A stretch of 42,662 nucleotides of DNA, taken from assembly GCA_008704415.1 (NCBI GenBank), contig VXIS01000381.1, positions 1 to 42,662 of the forward strand, read 5' to 3'. Shown piece after piece: positions 31,532 through 42,354 of this stretch (within the stretch, counting starts at the first letter, position 1; every line of letters begins with the position of its first letter). Under the pieces are notes generated by a model. That model did no database searches and had not been told where the DNA came from. It saw only the letters and a program-made list of their open reading frames with translations. Origin of the DNA: Sphaerosporella brunnea (lineage: Eukaryota; Ascomycota; Pezizomycetes; Pezizales; Pyronemataceae). The translations under genes and the position numbers were made by a program.

Positions 31532-33876
31532 TTCCGAGCGTCCTCTACCTCCATGTCATGGACCCCAAAAGCCGAATTGCTGTCCGAAAGGCGTGCGGCG
31601 GGCGTGGGGAGGCGGGGGGGGGGGGGTGTCGAGAAAAAAGGAACAGTGTCGTCGCCGTGTGTTAGGTACCGTGGTGCGTTTCGCAGGCTAGTTTTTTTTG
31701 TGTGGCCGAAGTTGAGCCGCATGTCTGTATTTAGCGTAGTTAATTAGTTAAACGCCATCGCGGGTAAGAGGAGAGAGATACGCGCGTCATGACCTGTCAT
31801 CCACCGTTTTCCCAAGTGATGAAAGCATTGAGTCCAATTCACGTGACTCTGGTCGACATTCATTCTCTTCATACGAGGTGTGTTCTGCAACATGCCAGCT
31901 CACTGCCTGCCGGTGTCCTTACCTTTTGGCATCGTGAGAGATGATGATGAAACAACTGACGCAAGGAGCCTTTCTTCCGGGTTAAAGCTTCGGATCACAT
32001 GGAGGCCCATGTTTCATTCAAACATTCCTGGCCGAGTTCACAACTGCGAAATACTACCACACGATGCATCTGTTAAAATTTGAACATGGACGGTTCCTCC
32101 TCGCAACATTATGCAGATGAAGCCACTTTTCACAAGGACAAGGCCGTCAAGTTGGCTTCCACGATCTGTTGATGCAATCCAGCGTACTCGTGCACCGGGT
32201 AGATAACTCGACTTCGTACCGAATATCAATATGATCTCCTTCAACGAGGGGAACAAGGAAATGAGGCGTCGACGTCGTATCTGTTGTAATTGAGGCCGAT
32301 TGACTGCACATCCGCCTCCGGTGCTTACGAATTGTGTTGATCGTGGCATGTCCTGCAAATACAATTGAGCTGCAGCCTGCATAACTTCACTGCATCTGCA
32401 AACGATGTCCTCCCGCCCCGCCCTTGCCCCCACCCCTTGCCCCACCCCTCACTTCCGACGGGAAGATGCAACTGAGAAAGAATAACAAACAGCAAGTGCT
32501 CGCATGACATGTTTCCTCACTTGGCCGGTGTTTGGGCTCGCCTCGTCCCCTCCCCGCCACCGCACATCCTTGCCGCGTGGAGTTGCTTTTTTTCACGGAC
32601 AGCATTGCACGAACGCACGTGAGAATTGCTGTCACGGGTGTACCTAGCTGAGAGCGCTATCGATTGGACCAATGCAATATCTACCCGGCTCATCGCACGG
32701 CAGCTGCAGGCAGATATCAGTTGCGTCGAAAGCGGTTATCTGAAGGCCAAGGGATCGGGCTGGTATTTGGTTAGTCGGACGCTATTCCAACGTCTCCGGC
32801 GAGTGACCAAACCGCGTGTCTCGAAAGAGGAGGCAATATGAATGGCAAGATATTTCGCGTAGCGTGTCGTTCAGTCGGAAAACTAACGGGTGGACCTAGG
32901 CAGAAGTATTGCATTTCGCTCCATATATCTAAGTCACTCGAACTCTGGGTACTTGTTGTCGGGCATGACTGGCCGGGCGGCAAGCATAGTAGCCGGCAGT
33001 CGGCGTTCTGGAAGCAGAGCAGTGTGGCAGAAATTCGGACGATGGTTCGCCGTGGCTTCGGCGCTAGGCTCCACACGTTGCAACGTTAATAACGGCGAGA
33101 GCGAGAGAAAGAAAAGAAGAACCGTGCGGATGGGGGATCGCCCCAGACCCTGGCCACCACCACGATCAACAACTGCAAACCCACCACGCCTCTTCAGCAA
33201 CCGCACCCGCCATGGAGATGATGCTTCATCTGCTCGAGGGATGCCATGCCAGCGAGCTGCTGCTGCTGCACGCCTAGGTACTTAAGTACGTGCAGATAGT
33301 ACTTGAGCAGATAGATATGCTCGATACGTGAACCTATCTAATCATTTTGGGCTTTTCCACCGTTTGAAAACTGTCCTCAGTGTCCTGACATAGAACCTCC
33401 TCCTGCTCCTCCTCCACCCGCCGCTCGCCACCCGCGTTGTTCTTTCCCATTACTGCCGCCCTGTACCGGTAGTAGTAGTGTCCGTGTTTCGCCTCTCTTT
33501 TTCTTCCGGATTGTTCCCTTCCGTCGCCCCCCCCCCCCCAGCCCTTTAAGATATTAACCCTCTTCCTCATCGAACGTTGCATCCCTCTCAAGGCACGTTG
33601 CTCGCTCAGCGCCTTCTGGTTGGCTCGTCAACAAGGGTCCCTGACAGCTTACTGGCTGCCTGCTCGACCCTGCTCAATATCCAGTATCAACTGCTCTGCC
33701 CGCTCGACTACCTACCCCCTCCAGAGCTTCCGAAATTCCTCGAAAAAAGAAAAGCATCTCGAATGGCAATTGACCTCTGTCCTCACAACACAGACTCTAC
33801 CAATCCTTTACACCAGTTTAACCAGCTTTAACTTGCACTATACCCCTGCACCTTCAAACAAAGAAAGTTTGCCGCA
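31532..33876. promoter_or_regulatory. Divergent 2.3-kb interval, PPR gene / GDE1, with two CACGTG boxes
   Basis: The flanking genes are transcribed away from each other, so both promoters lie here. CACGTG hexamers occur at 31840-31845 and 32616-32621; this is the core of the phosphate-response site in fungi (Pho4, NUC-1). The stretch has a G13 tract (31614-31626), a C13 tract (33527-33539) and a pyrimidine-rich leader before the GDE1 start. The reading frames inside are short and not protein-like. Two hexamers in 2.3 kb could be chance. Confidence 0.5.
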
Positions 33877-36800
33877 ATGAAGTTTGGAAAGAAGTACGTC
33901 ATATCCGGTTAAACACCAAACAATAACAGCTAACACTCCGAGCTATAGCTTGCCTCGCAACCAGGTCCCCGAGTGGTCCTCGAGCTACATCAACTACAAA
34001 GGGTTGAAGAAGCACATCAAAATCGCTGCGGAGGAGAAGCGAGCTGGCAAGCCTGTTGATTTGGCTCGTGTGTCTCCTATGAAACCCTTGCGTAAACAAG
34101 CTCCCCTGGCTGACTCGATGCGAAGCCTTTTTCTTCGCCCTCGACCGTGATATCGAGACTGTCGATACGTTCTTCAACAAGCGTCTCGCGGATGCGCACC
34201 GCCGGCTGAAATCTCTGAGAAGTCGATACGAGGATCATTTCGATTTGTCGCCTTCATCGGAGAATATCAGCACAAATGGCAGCGTACACAGTGAAGACCT
34301 GGGAAGTGACGATGTGACGACGAAGACGCCTGACGGCTACGGCCTTGATCGAGATGAAATGGCGGAGATATTGGGAGCTCTGCTTGAGCTCAGGGGAATG
34401 CTAAGAAAAATCCAGTGGTATGGTGAGGTGAACAGGAGAGGATTTGTGAAGATCTTGAAGAAGTAGGTTCACCTTACAGCGACCTCGGGATTTATGGTTG
34501 CCCTGGTAGGTTTCTAACACACTTGACAGGGTGGATAAGAAGACCGGCTCGGCGGTGCAGAAGAGTTACCTAGAATCCAAGGTTCTCATCAAGCCGTTTG
34601 CGTCCGCAACGGAAGCCATGTCTATGATGCAGGCCGTCAATTTATGGCTCTCCAAGGTTGGAGCAACTGAGGGACTAGATCCGGAGCACAGCCGGGCAGC
34701 TGATCTCTCCAGCCGTCCAGTTCTCCGCCGTACCCCCTCCGGTGCGGCTGCCGGTTTATCAACAGCAACTATTGAATTCATCGATCAGAGCATCCGGGAT
34801 GACAAAGATACTTCTCTTTCTGAGATATTGCAGCGTGCAGAAAACCTCCTCTCGGATATGCTGCTACTCAACCTCCTGCAGCGATCCATTACAAACAGAT
34901 CCCACAAGTGCATCAAATTGCTTCTTGGGCGGATCAAGTCTCTGGACGAAGAAGATGATATTAACGGTCGTAATATAATCCACCGTCTTGTCATCTCTAT
35001 TGGCCGAACAAAAGGCTTGATGATGTCGCCGCAGAGCGAACCGTCATTGGATTCTGTAGCGCCGACTTCCCTCAATGCAGTACCACCACAGCTATTCATT
35101 ACCCCAGCGGAATCGCCCATTTCAACTCCGCCGGCCTCAAATACGCTCGAATGCGATGGAACTCTTAGGCTTTTGCCTGACGACGAATCTGTGAAACTGC
35201 TGGATTTCATTCTAGCCTCCCTTCGACCAGAGCAACGGGGTGCCTTGTCTGCCCGTGATCATTATGGACGTATGGCACTGCATTATGCTGCGCAGTACGG
35301 ATTTGTTGTCCTATGTCGGCTTTTGATCAAGTACCTGCGCGAATGGGGCAAGTTCGACGTATCCGATGGTATTGACTCGGCGATTTGGCAGGATGCGGAT
35401 GGCTTTGCGCCTTTGCATTTGGCTGTCATTGGCGAGCATCCAAAAACAACTCTTGCACTTCTGCAAGCCGAGAACTGGGATGGAGGGGTGGGCACTACGG
35501 AACAGGTTGTTTCAGCGCGCAAGATGGTGTCCAAATCTTCTGCTGTGTTAATCATGGCCGTAAAACGCAACAGCGTGGCAATCGTCAAGCTGTTGGTGGA
35601 AGCCGGCGTCGACATCAATTACCAAGATGAAAACGGCGAGGCTGCTCTCCATCACGCCGCACGATTAGGCCATGTCGAATGCATAGAAGCGTTGCTTGCA
35701 GGATCGGAGAGCCAGCGACCCGACGTCGAGTTGGTCGAGAGAATGTATGGATGGACTCCGCTTTTTGTAGCTGCTGTCGAAGGAAAGAAGAAAGTGGCGG
35801 AGGTACTCATCGACGTCGGTGGATGTGAAGTCGACAGGGCCGACTTTTCGGGATGGTCCGCTCAAGAGCACGCGGCCCTGCGAGGACATATCGAATTGGC
35901 GAAAATGCTTATCGCCAAAACGCCCAAAAGTCCTCGCAATGGCTTCATCTCGAACCCTTCGCCCCTGTCTTCAAGCCCCTCACTTTCCTCTACTCTGGAG
36001 AAGAATGTCTCCACTTCCTCGCTTGTCGGATCCTTGGGACCAACTGGTTCCACGCCCTCAACTCAACCGCAAACTGTGAAGAGCTTTGGGCATCGGTATC
36101 TCAAGAAGGGCCAAACTATGGTCCACATCACGCTCGGCAGCATGAATGTGCGCAAAAACATCCAGCCTGTGAAGCTTGATCAGATACCTGTATCAGAGGC
36201 ACACACTACACAGCTGGACACGGCGTTATCCTTGGTTGTATCTGCGCAAGGAGCGTCTGGCGAACCGACTATTGTGGATCTCCCAGTACACGCGAATGTT
36301 ACCACGGATGACCCGATTATCTTCGAAACTAAAGATGCCTGCAAAGTGAAGCTATTTTTCGATATCGTCCCTACATATGCTGGATCCAAAGATCGCATCA
36401 TCGGTCGTGCAGTCGCTTTGCTAGGTGCTGTGAGGCCTCAGATGGGCAGAAACCGGGCATCTTTGGAAGGCGGCATTCAAGTGCCCATCTTGGCTGTCAA
36501 TACCCTGGAGATTATCGGATCTGTCAATTTCGAGTTCATAATCATTACGCCATTCGAGCATCCCAATGTGGCAATCACGAAGGAGCACACATATTGGAAG
36601 AGCTTGACGACACCTAGAGTTATCGGCCACCGAGGTCTCGGAAAGAACTTCCCCTCACGCAAGTCATTGCAGCTCGGCGAAAACACCCTGTTGTCGTTCA
36701 TCCATGCTGCGAAGCTAGGGGCCTCTTACATAGAGTTTGATGTCCAGATAACCAAGGACCATGTTCCGGTCATCTACCACGATTTCCTTGTGGGAGAAAC

Positions 36801-37927
36801 AGGAATTGATGTGCCTGTGCACACCTTGACATTGGAGCAGTTTATGGCTATGAAAGAAGAATTCCCGCTGCTGGATTCCAGGTCTGGCTCTCCCGACAGA
36901 GTCTGGGGCAATGAGAAGCGGAATGGCAGCCCGTCAAACGACCCTGATGGAGCGCGTACACCCGGTCTTCGAAGAGCCCGCTCGATGTCCCTCAATGAGC
37001 AGGCTGGTCGTCAGAATGAGATAACTGAGCGCGTGAAGCTTTCTAGGGCGTTTAAGCTGAATGGCTTCAAAGGCAACAGTCGAGGGCACAGCATCCAGGG
37101 TCCGTTCGCAACTCTGGAACAGACCTTCAAGGCGCTTCCTCCACATGTTGGATTCAACATCGAACTGAGTACGATGGTTCACTCCTCAATATTGAGTATG
37201 AGCTAACTGGGTCCAGAATACCCTTCACTGCAAGAGTCCGAAGAACATGACATGGATGCGACGTTCATCGAGATGAATGCTTGGGTCGATACCATCCTCA
37301 AAGTTGTGTATGATCACATGAAGGGCAGAAACATCATATTCTCGAGTTTCAATCCTGACGTGTGTCTGATGCTGTCTTTCAAGCAGGTTTGTGGAGATTT
37401 TGTTCACTTCGAACCACAGTGACTGACATTAGAATTCTTAGCCATCGATACCGATTCTCTTCCTGACTGAGGGAGGCACCAGTGAGATGTCGGACATTCG
37501 CTCGACGAGTCTCCAGGAGGCCATTCGATTCGCGAGTAGATGGAACTTGTTGGGAATCGTTTCTGCTGCTGAGCCGCTAGTTCGGTGTCCCCGTCTGATT
37601 CGGTAAGTTTCAATGGCGAACGGATACTTTTGCTCCTTCAACTGACACTGCTTCTAGCGTTGTGAAGGAAACTGGCTTGGTCTGCGTGACATACGGTGTC
37701 CTCAATAACGAGGAAGCGAATGTTAAGGTAATTGCCCGTACCGTCACTTTATATCACCCCGGCGTCTGATGTTTGCCCAGGCGCAAGTGGAACAGGGAAT
37801 CGACGCGGTAATTGTGGATCGCGTTCTCGCTGTAGACAAGGCTCTCCGTCGAACTACCGACGGAACCGTGGAGCCAGCGTTGTTGACTATTGATGCTGAT
37901 AATGGCGTTGTGGGTGCTGCGGTTTGA
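33877..37927 (+). CDS. GDE1: Glycerophosphocholine phosphodiesterase, SPX-ankyrin-GDPD
   Basis: This enzyme hydrolyses glycerophosphocholine and related diesters to glycerol-3-phosphate and the alcohol, serving phosphate and choline salvage. Exons are 33877-33893, 33949-34067, 34126-34462, 34530-37168, 37217-37386, 37442-37602, 37658-37727 and 37781-37927, giving 1219 residues, close to yeast Gde1. The SPX domain starts MKFGKNLPRNQVPEWSSSYI and continues FFFALDRDIETVDTFFNKRL; SPX domains sense inositol polyphosphates. Ankyrin repeats run from about 395 to 625 (DENGEAALHHAARLGHVECI). The GDPD domain begins VIGHRGLGKN near 851, and the catalytic HR, EFD and YHD motifs are all present. It ends DADNGVVGAAV. 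The 58-nt intron at 34068-34125 was chosen because it restores DLAPFFFALDRD. Identification is firm. Confidence 0.96.
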
Positions 37928-38715
37928 TAGACATGTCTTGTTTTGTTTCTTTGCTTGTGGATATCCTGTTTGATAAGGTTTATATCGTGGCCGAGTCGCA
38001 ATATGAGATGATTGATGATCCAAACTTTAGCGAGGAAGTTTAAGAAGATGTCCAGTGACACTGTGGCAGCGGGCTATCCCGTGTTTTCACGCTTCCCGAT
38101 TTCTGGGGTGCAGCTCTCGGGTTCCAAAAATACCAACTTTACTTTCCCCACTACCACCACCACCAGTGGCCTCGCTCTTCCGCACGCCCTTTTGCGTGTT
38201 TGTCCCCCCCTCCCCCAGGTCAAAGCGCAGACTTCTCTCCGCCCCTCTCCCGCCGCGTCGGCTTTTACGCCCGCCGTCTGCCAGCAGCTCCGGCGGCTGA
38301 GCGCGAGACCAAGAAGACGATAGAAGCGGTTCTGGACACCCCCAAGTTCTCGGCGTTCAATGTGTTGGAGATGGTGTGTTGTTTATTTCCAAAAAAAAAA
38401 AAAAAAAAAAAAGCTTGAGGGATGAAAACTTTGCGGGGTTTTGGAGAGCTTCTGGAATGCCGACAAAGCGACGGTCCGATAGAGCAGATGATGAGGATTC
38501 CGGCAAATCAAAAATCGTCTCAATCGGGTACAAACTGTGGTGGAGATATTGGTTGTCGTGCGGGTTGTCACTACAACCAATGATAGGAAGGGTACTACTG
38601 TTGCAACGCCACACTTTTAGTATCTTGGGAAATTCGGCGAAATTAACAGGCATTGCGAACAGTTATCCAGTCGCAGCACTGAGTCACAATAATAATGTCT
38701 GCATCCTGGGACAAG
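37928..38715. other. Convergent 3' region after GDE1, with a possible remnant coding block
   Basis: GDE1 and the next gene converge here, so no promoter is required, yet the stretch is 0.79 kb. An open frame at 38200-38371 encodes a peptide ending RETKKTIEAVLDTPKFSAFN, which looks more protein-like than its surroundings, and is followed by GTGTGTTG and an A21-type tract (38391-38412). I cannot connect it to another exon or a family. It may be a gene fragment or chance. Confidence 0.3.
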
Positions 38716-39378
38716 TTACGGATTATTATTCACTACAAAATTCCTCATCTCATCGGTCTGATTTCTATCCAAACTGGCTCCCCCTAACTCGGCCATGTCA
38801 AGCGCCTTCCTCTCCTCCGCACCCAAGCCACCGGGAGGCCTCAAAATCCTCCACATCCAGAAGGCAACACCAGCGGCCACCAACATCAGCACGCTGATAT
38901 TAGTGCTCAACAGCAGCACCCTCCACAAAGAATTCTTGCCCGCATACCAGGCGACGAGTCCACACAAAAACGCCACGATGCTCCAGTCCAGCAGCAGCAG
39001 TGGGATCCAGGCCAGCGCCAGCTCGAGACGGTTGCTCGCATACGTCTGGTCCTCGAAGCGGAAGAGGAACATGGTGGCGAGCATGATGGCGATGACGGCG
39101 GTTGCGGCCGACGAGACGAGGAAGCCCTCGGCGAGCCGCGCGAGCGAGGATGTGGACGGGTGGAACTCGGAGAACGAGAGCACGCCGACCGAGGCCCCGG
39201 CCGTCAGCGCACTAATCACGTTGAACGTCTTGTAGAAGCGTGTCAGCCGCCGCAGCAGCAGCGTGTCGTGGTGGTTTAGCGCACTGGTTACTGTGGCGGC
39301 TCCTGTTAGCGCGGGGTTTGCAAAAAAGGGGAGAAGCATAGAATATATACATGGGACGCCTGGGAGCCAGAGCGGCAT
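38716..39378 (-). CDS. Integral membrane protein with about four TM helices
   Basis: This is a single frame of 220 residues from MPLWLPGVPCIYSM. A further upstream ATG would add residues of no clear value. A conserved-looking opening (ATVTSALNHHDTLLLRRLTR) precedes four hydrophobic segments: FNVISALTAGASVGVLSF, LVSSAATAVIAIMLATMF, LAWIPLLLLDWSIVAFLCGL and VLLLSTNISVLMLVAAGVAF. The C-terminal tail is hydrophilic (EERKALDMAELGGASLDRNQ). The first helix may instead be an N-terminal signal. A 48-nt GT-AG intron could be drawn near 39303-39350, but splicing it gives an in-frame stop, so I left it unspliced. No function is assigned. It resembles uncharacterised fungal membrane proteins in layout. 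Confidence 0.7.
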   Translation of the reverse strand: MPLWLPGVPCIYSMLLPFFANPALTGAATVTSALNHHDTLLLRRLTRFYKTFNVISALTAGASVGVLSFSEFHPSTSSLARLAEGFLVSSAATAVIAIMLATMFLFRFEDQTYASNRLELALAWIPLLLLDWSIVAFLCGLVAWYAGKNSLWRVLLLSTNISVLMLVAAGVAFWMWRILRPPGGLGAEERKALDMAELGGASLDRNQTDEMRNFVVNNNP

Positions 39379-40013
39379 TGTTGCTGCTTTCACTACTTCT
39401 AGATCTTGGGATATCGATTGGAGATGGGGGGCGACTGATATTCGAATTCCCCCCACCCCTCTAACCTCCCCCTTTGAAGGAGGAAAAAGAAAAGGAATCG
39501 TTTATTTGGACTGCGTACGTGCGTGCAACAGCTGCAGTCAGGGCACGCACACACACGCAAGTTTCCTTACTGCGCATGCATAGGCAGCTCAGGCTTCCCG
39601 CATACCGACTCTATCTCCGCTGCACGTTAGGGTATAGTCAGCTGGATAAATGCCGAAGAGTCTTCACAACATAATAATATATTGCGTCCCGGATATTCAG
39701 AGTCGGATCGGGTTTGGATTAATATTCAGCAGACCACAATCCGGGAAATCTATAGATAGAGTAAGGAGCAATCTGCAGGAACCTGCTTTCTGTAAGCGCG
39801 GGAGAGCGGACGGCTTGCATGCTTACATTGCAGCCCAACCGTTTGTTTTTGTTAGCTTGGCCGAGACCTATGCAATGTTCTATTTGCAGCCTCCTTCTAT
39901 TTGAATGCAAACACCCAAATGACCTGTCTCTTTTTTAAGCGCGCCCCGATTCCAAAACGCCGCAAAAAACATGCATACACAGTAGAGTACGTCCGCGTGG
40001 TTCCTTCCATTGA
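39379..40013. other. Intergenic: upstream of the membrane protein gene, DBR1 3' flank
   Basis: These 635 bp contain no convincing frame. The membrane protein promoter is expected next to 39379. A short CA-type repeat occurs at about 39546-39558. Nothing else is seen. Confidence 0.45.
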
Positions 40014-41724
40014 TTACCCTCTTCTCCCACCTCGACCGCCTCTCCAACCACCGCCACCTCTTCCTCCGCCCCTTCCACCACCAAACCCTCCTCTCCCCTC
40101 GAACCGCGTCGGCGGATGTGTCCTCAGCCTCTCCTTTTTGGTTTCCCACTCCTCCTCGCTCTGCGCAACCCAATCCTGCATCTGTAGCAGCTCACAGAAT
40201 GCGCGAGTCTGCGGACTGATATACGGTCTGGGCTGGGGCTCCGGCTTCTCGCCGGGCCGGTAAGGCGGGGCTGTGATCTCAAAGTTTTGCGGGATCTGCA
40301 GCTTCCCCTGAGCCACGATGTTGGCCTCTACCCATTCACGCTCTTTGGCGATGCCTGCTGCGACGTCGGGGGGCGGTAGGTCCTTGATCGAGTTTACGAC
40401 GTCGGCGTTGTTGCCTGGGTAGGCATTCATGAAGCGGGTGATGGCCAAGAACTCGGAGTCGTAGTAGAGACCCGTTCGAGAGCGGTTGTCTGGGAGAGGG
40501 CGGGAAAAGGGGATGTTGAGGATTTGGAGGAAGTCGCGGTTGGGAAGTGCTTTGTCCAGGGCCAGGAAACGGGTTGCCGTGTTCGTGGTAGGACTTGGAC
40601 CGTCCTGTGTTGGCGGCAGTGGCGGTGCTGTTTCGGGGATGTCTTCCATGCCCAGGACAATTTCTTCTGAATTGCTTGCCGCTGTGGGCTGTAGTTCTGA
40701 CTCTGTGACAACATCTAGACCAACATCAATCTCGTCTGGATTTTTGAGTGCGACTGGGGCTGTGTTCTCCACAGCGTCGTCCAGTTCCAGGTCTAGTTCA
40801 TCGGGGTTCTTTGATGGCGCTGTAGCGCTGCTCTCCAGGCCCAAGTCTAACTCATCCAGATTGCGTGCCGCAGGCACAGCGGCCGGCTTCATCTCCACCT
40901 GCTTCCCTTCTCCATCGTGCCGAACAATCGCCTCAAACTTGCAATGCATGTGGCCAGAAAACCAATACTTCGGCTTGATCCTCTTCAGCAATCCCTCAGC
41001 CGGTGGGTTCCCCAGTTCTCCCTTCTCACTGTCGCTCCGGAAGTGCGGCTTGAACCGGAACAGCCTGTGCTTATCTCCATAATGCTCTATGTTTGCCGGC
41101 CAGTCGTGCGACAGCATAACATCCACAGGTTCCTGGATCTGATGCAGCTTGAACACGTCGTAAGAGCGGACGTGGTAGATGGACTTGATCTCGTTCGGGT
41201 AGTACGGCAGCCGCTCGTTGTGCGGCTTGCTGTAGTCGTGGGATTTGTAGATACCGCTCAAGCCGCCGATGCGAAGATTCCCCACCTGGACCACGCCCGC
41301 CGCTCCGAGGTAGTAGATATTGGGCGCGGCCCAGCCGCCGTGGAAGAGCTCGGCGCCGTGGCTGCTAGCCTCATGGTTGCCGCCGATGAACAGCGTCAGC
41401 ACGGGAGCCACGCGCTTGCCGGAGTAGTATTCATGGAAGTCGCCGATCTCGCGGTACTTGGCCGGGCAGGACATCACCTCCAGGTCCGTCAAGTTGCGCA
41501 TGGCTTGGAAATCGCCGCAGACGATCAACAGATCCACCATGAAATCGTTTTCTTCTTGCGCTTTTTGGATCGCGTCATATATCACGTGCAGTTGTCCATG
41601 GCCCTGCGGAGAGGAAAAAAGATAACTGGTTAGCTTTGACTATTGACAGATGCAAAGAGAGAGAAGTGCATACGCAGCCTTCGACGGCGACGCGGAGACC
41701 CTGTTCGTTCCGTTGCGGCGGCAT
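40014..41724 (-). CDS. DBR1: RNA lariat debranching enzyme
   Basis: DBR1 cleaves the 2'-5' bond of intron lariats after splicing and acts in the nucleus. Exons are 41674-41724 and 40014-41603, giving 546 residues. The start is MPPQRNEQGLRVAVEGC and exon 2 continues GHGQLHVIYDAIQKAQ. Metallophosphoesterase ligands are visible: Cys17 and His19, Asp48 in VCGDFQAMRN, Asn93-His94 in GGNHEASS, His in LSHDWP and in SGHMHCKF. Between the catalytic core and the fungal DBR1 C-terminal domain is an acidic insert with about four degenerate repeats (LDELDLGL, NPDELDLEL, NPDEIDVGL, SEEIVLGM; about 262-340). The protein ends in an RGG-type Gly/Arg tail (GGGRGGGRGGGGWRGG), expected to bind RNA. The 70-nt intron lies between two metal ligands. 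Confidence 0.96.
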
Positions 41725-42354
41725 TGTGGTGATGCGGCGCGCAGTTCTGAATACAGTGGTGGTGATGACTGTGCAGGTCCAAGGTCGGAAGCTGGGGTAT
41801 CTTCGCAGTACAGAGCGGCAGCAGGTGGACAGCATTTTGAGTGCAGCTTTGAGCCTGCCCCACCAAAAGCCAATTAGAGTAGTCAGTCACATGACACCAG
41901 ATCATGACTCAGCATTCGGCCCACCACCACCAAGAAGGAACATTGCCGAACAGCAAGCTCAAGCCAGATACCGTATTTTCATAAAAAATGGCACTTCTCG
42001 CGACGTCACTTCCCGACGCTCGCCTGCAATCCATTCCTTCACGACTTTCGGTTATCGGACTTGGCGCCAAACCGCAAATCCCGTAAATTCTCATGTATGT
42101 ATTTACAAACGGAGAGCAGACATTGTGCGTGTGTGGCGCATACTCCATCCACGGGTGCACCCAAGTCCACCCACTCCATTAAAAATGCGCGGTTTTCAAG
42201 GTTTCCAAGTAGCTTGTTCCTAGCCTGTCGCGCCGGCATTTCCCTTGTTCGCGAGAAAATTGGATTTGAGGCAACATTCAGGTGGGCAAAACTTTCTCGT
42301 CCCACAGTCTAAAAACAGCAAACAAGCGTGCAATGTTTTTGGAGGAGTGCCAGG
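41725..42354. promoter_or_regulatory. DBR1 upstream region
   Basis: These 630 bp lie upstream of DBR1 and contain its promoter. Frames inside are short and overlap. No distinct regulatory motif is convincing and no second gene is seen before the repeat at the window end. Confidence 0.45.

Noticed and set aside
31078..31722. 214-residue - strand frame overlapping the PPR gene start
   Set aside because: It is in another frame of the PPR gene and its promoter. The PPR frame has a presequence and continues for 660 residues.
34092..34125. 34-nt intron in GDE1 using the GTAAAC donor
   Set aside because: It adds residues between VDLA and FFFALDRD that the SPX family lacks. The 58-nt intron is preferred.
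39303..39350. 48-nt intron in the membrane protein gene
   Set aside because: Splicing creates TGA at the junction, so the unspliced frame was kept.
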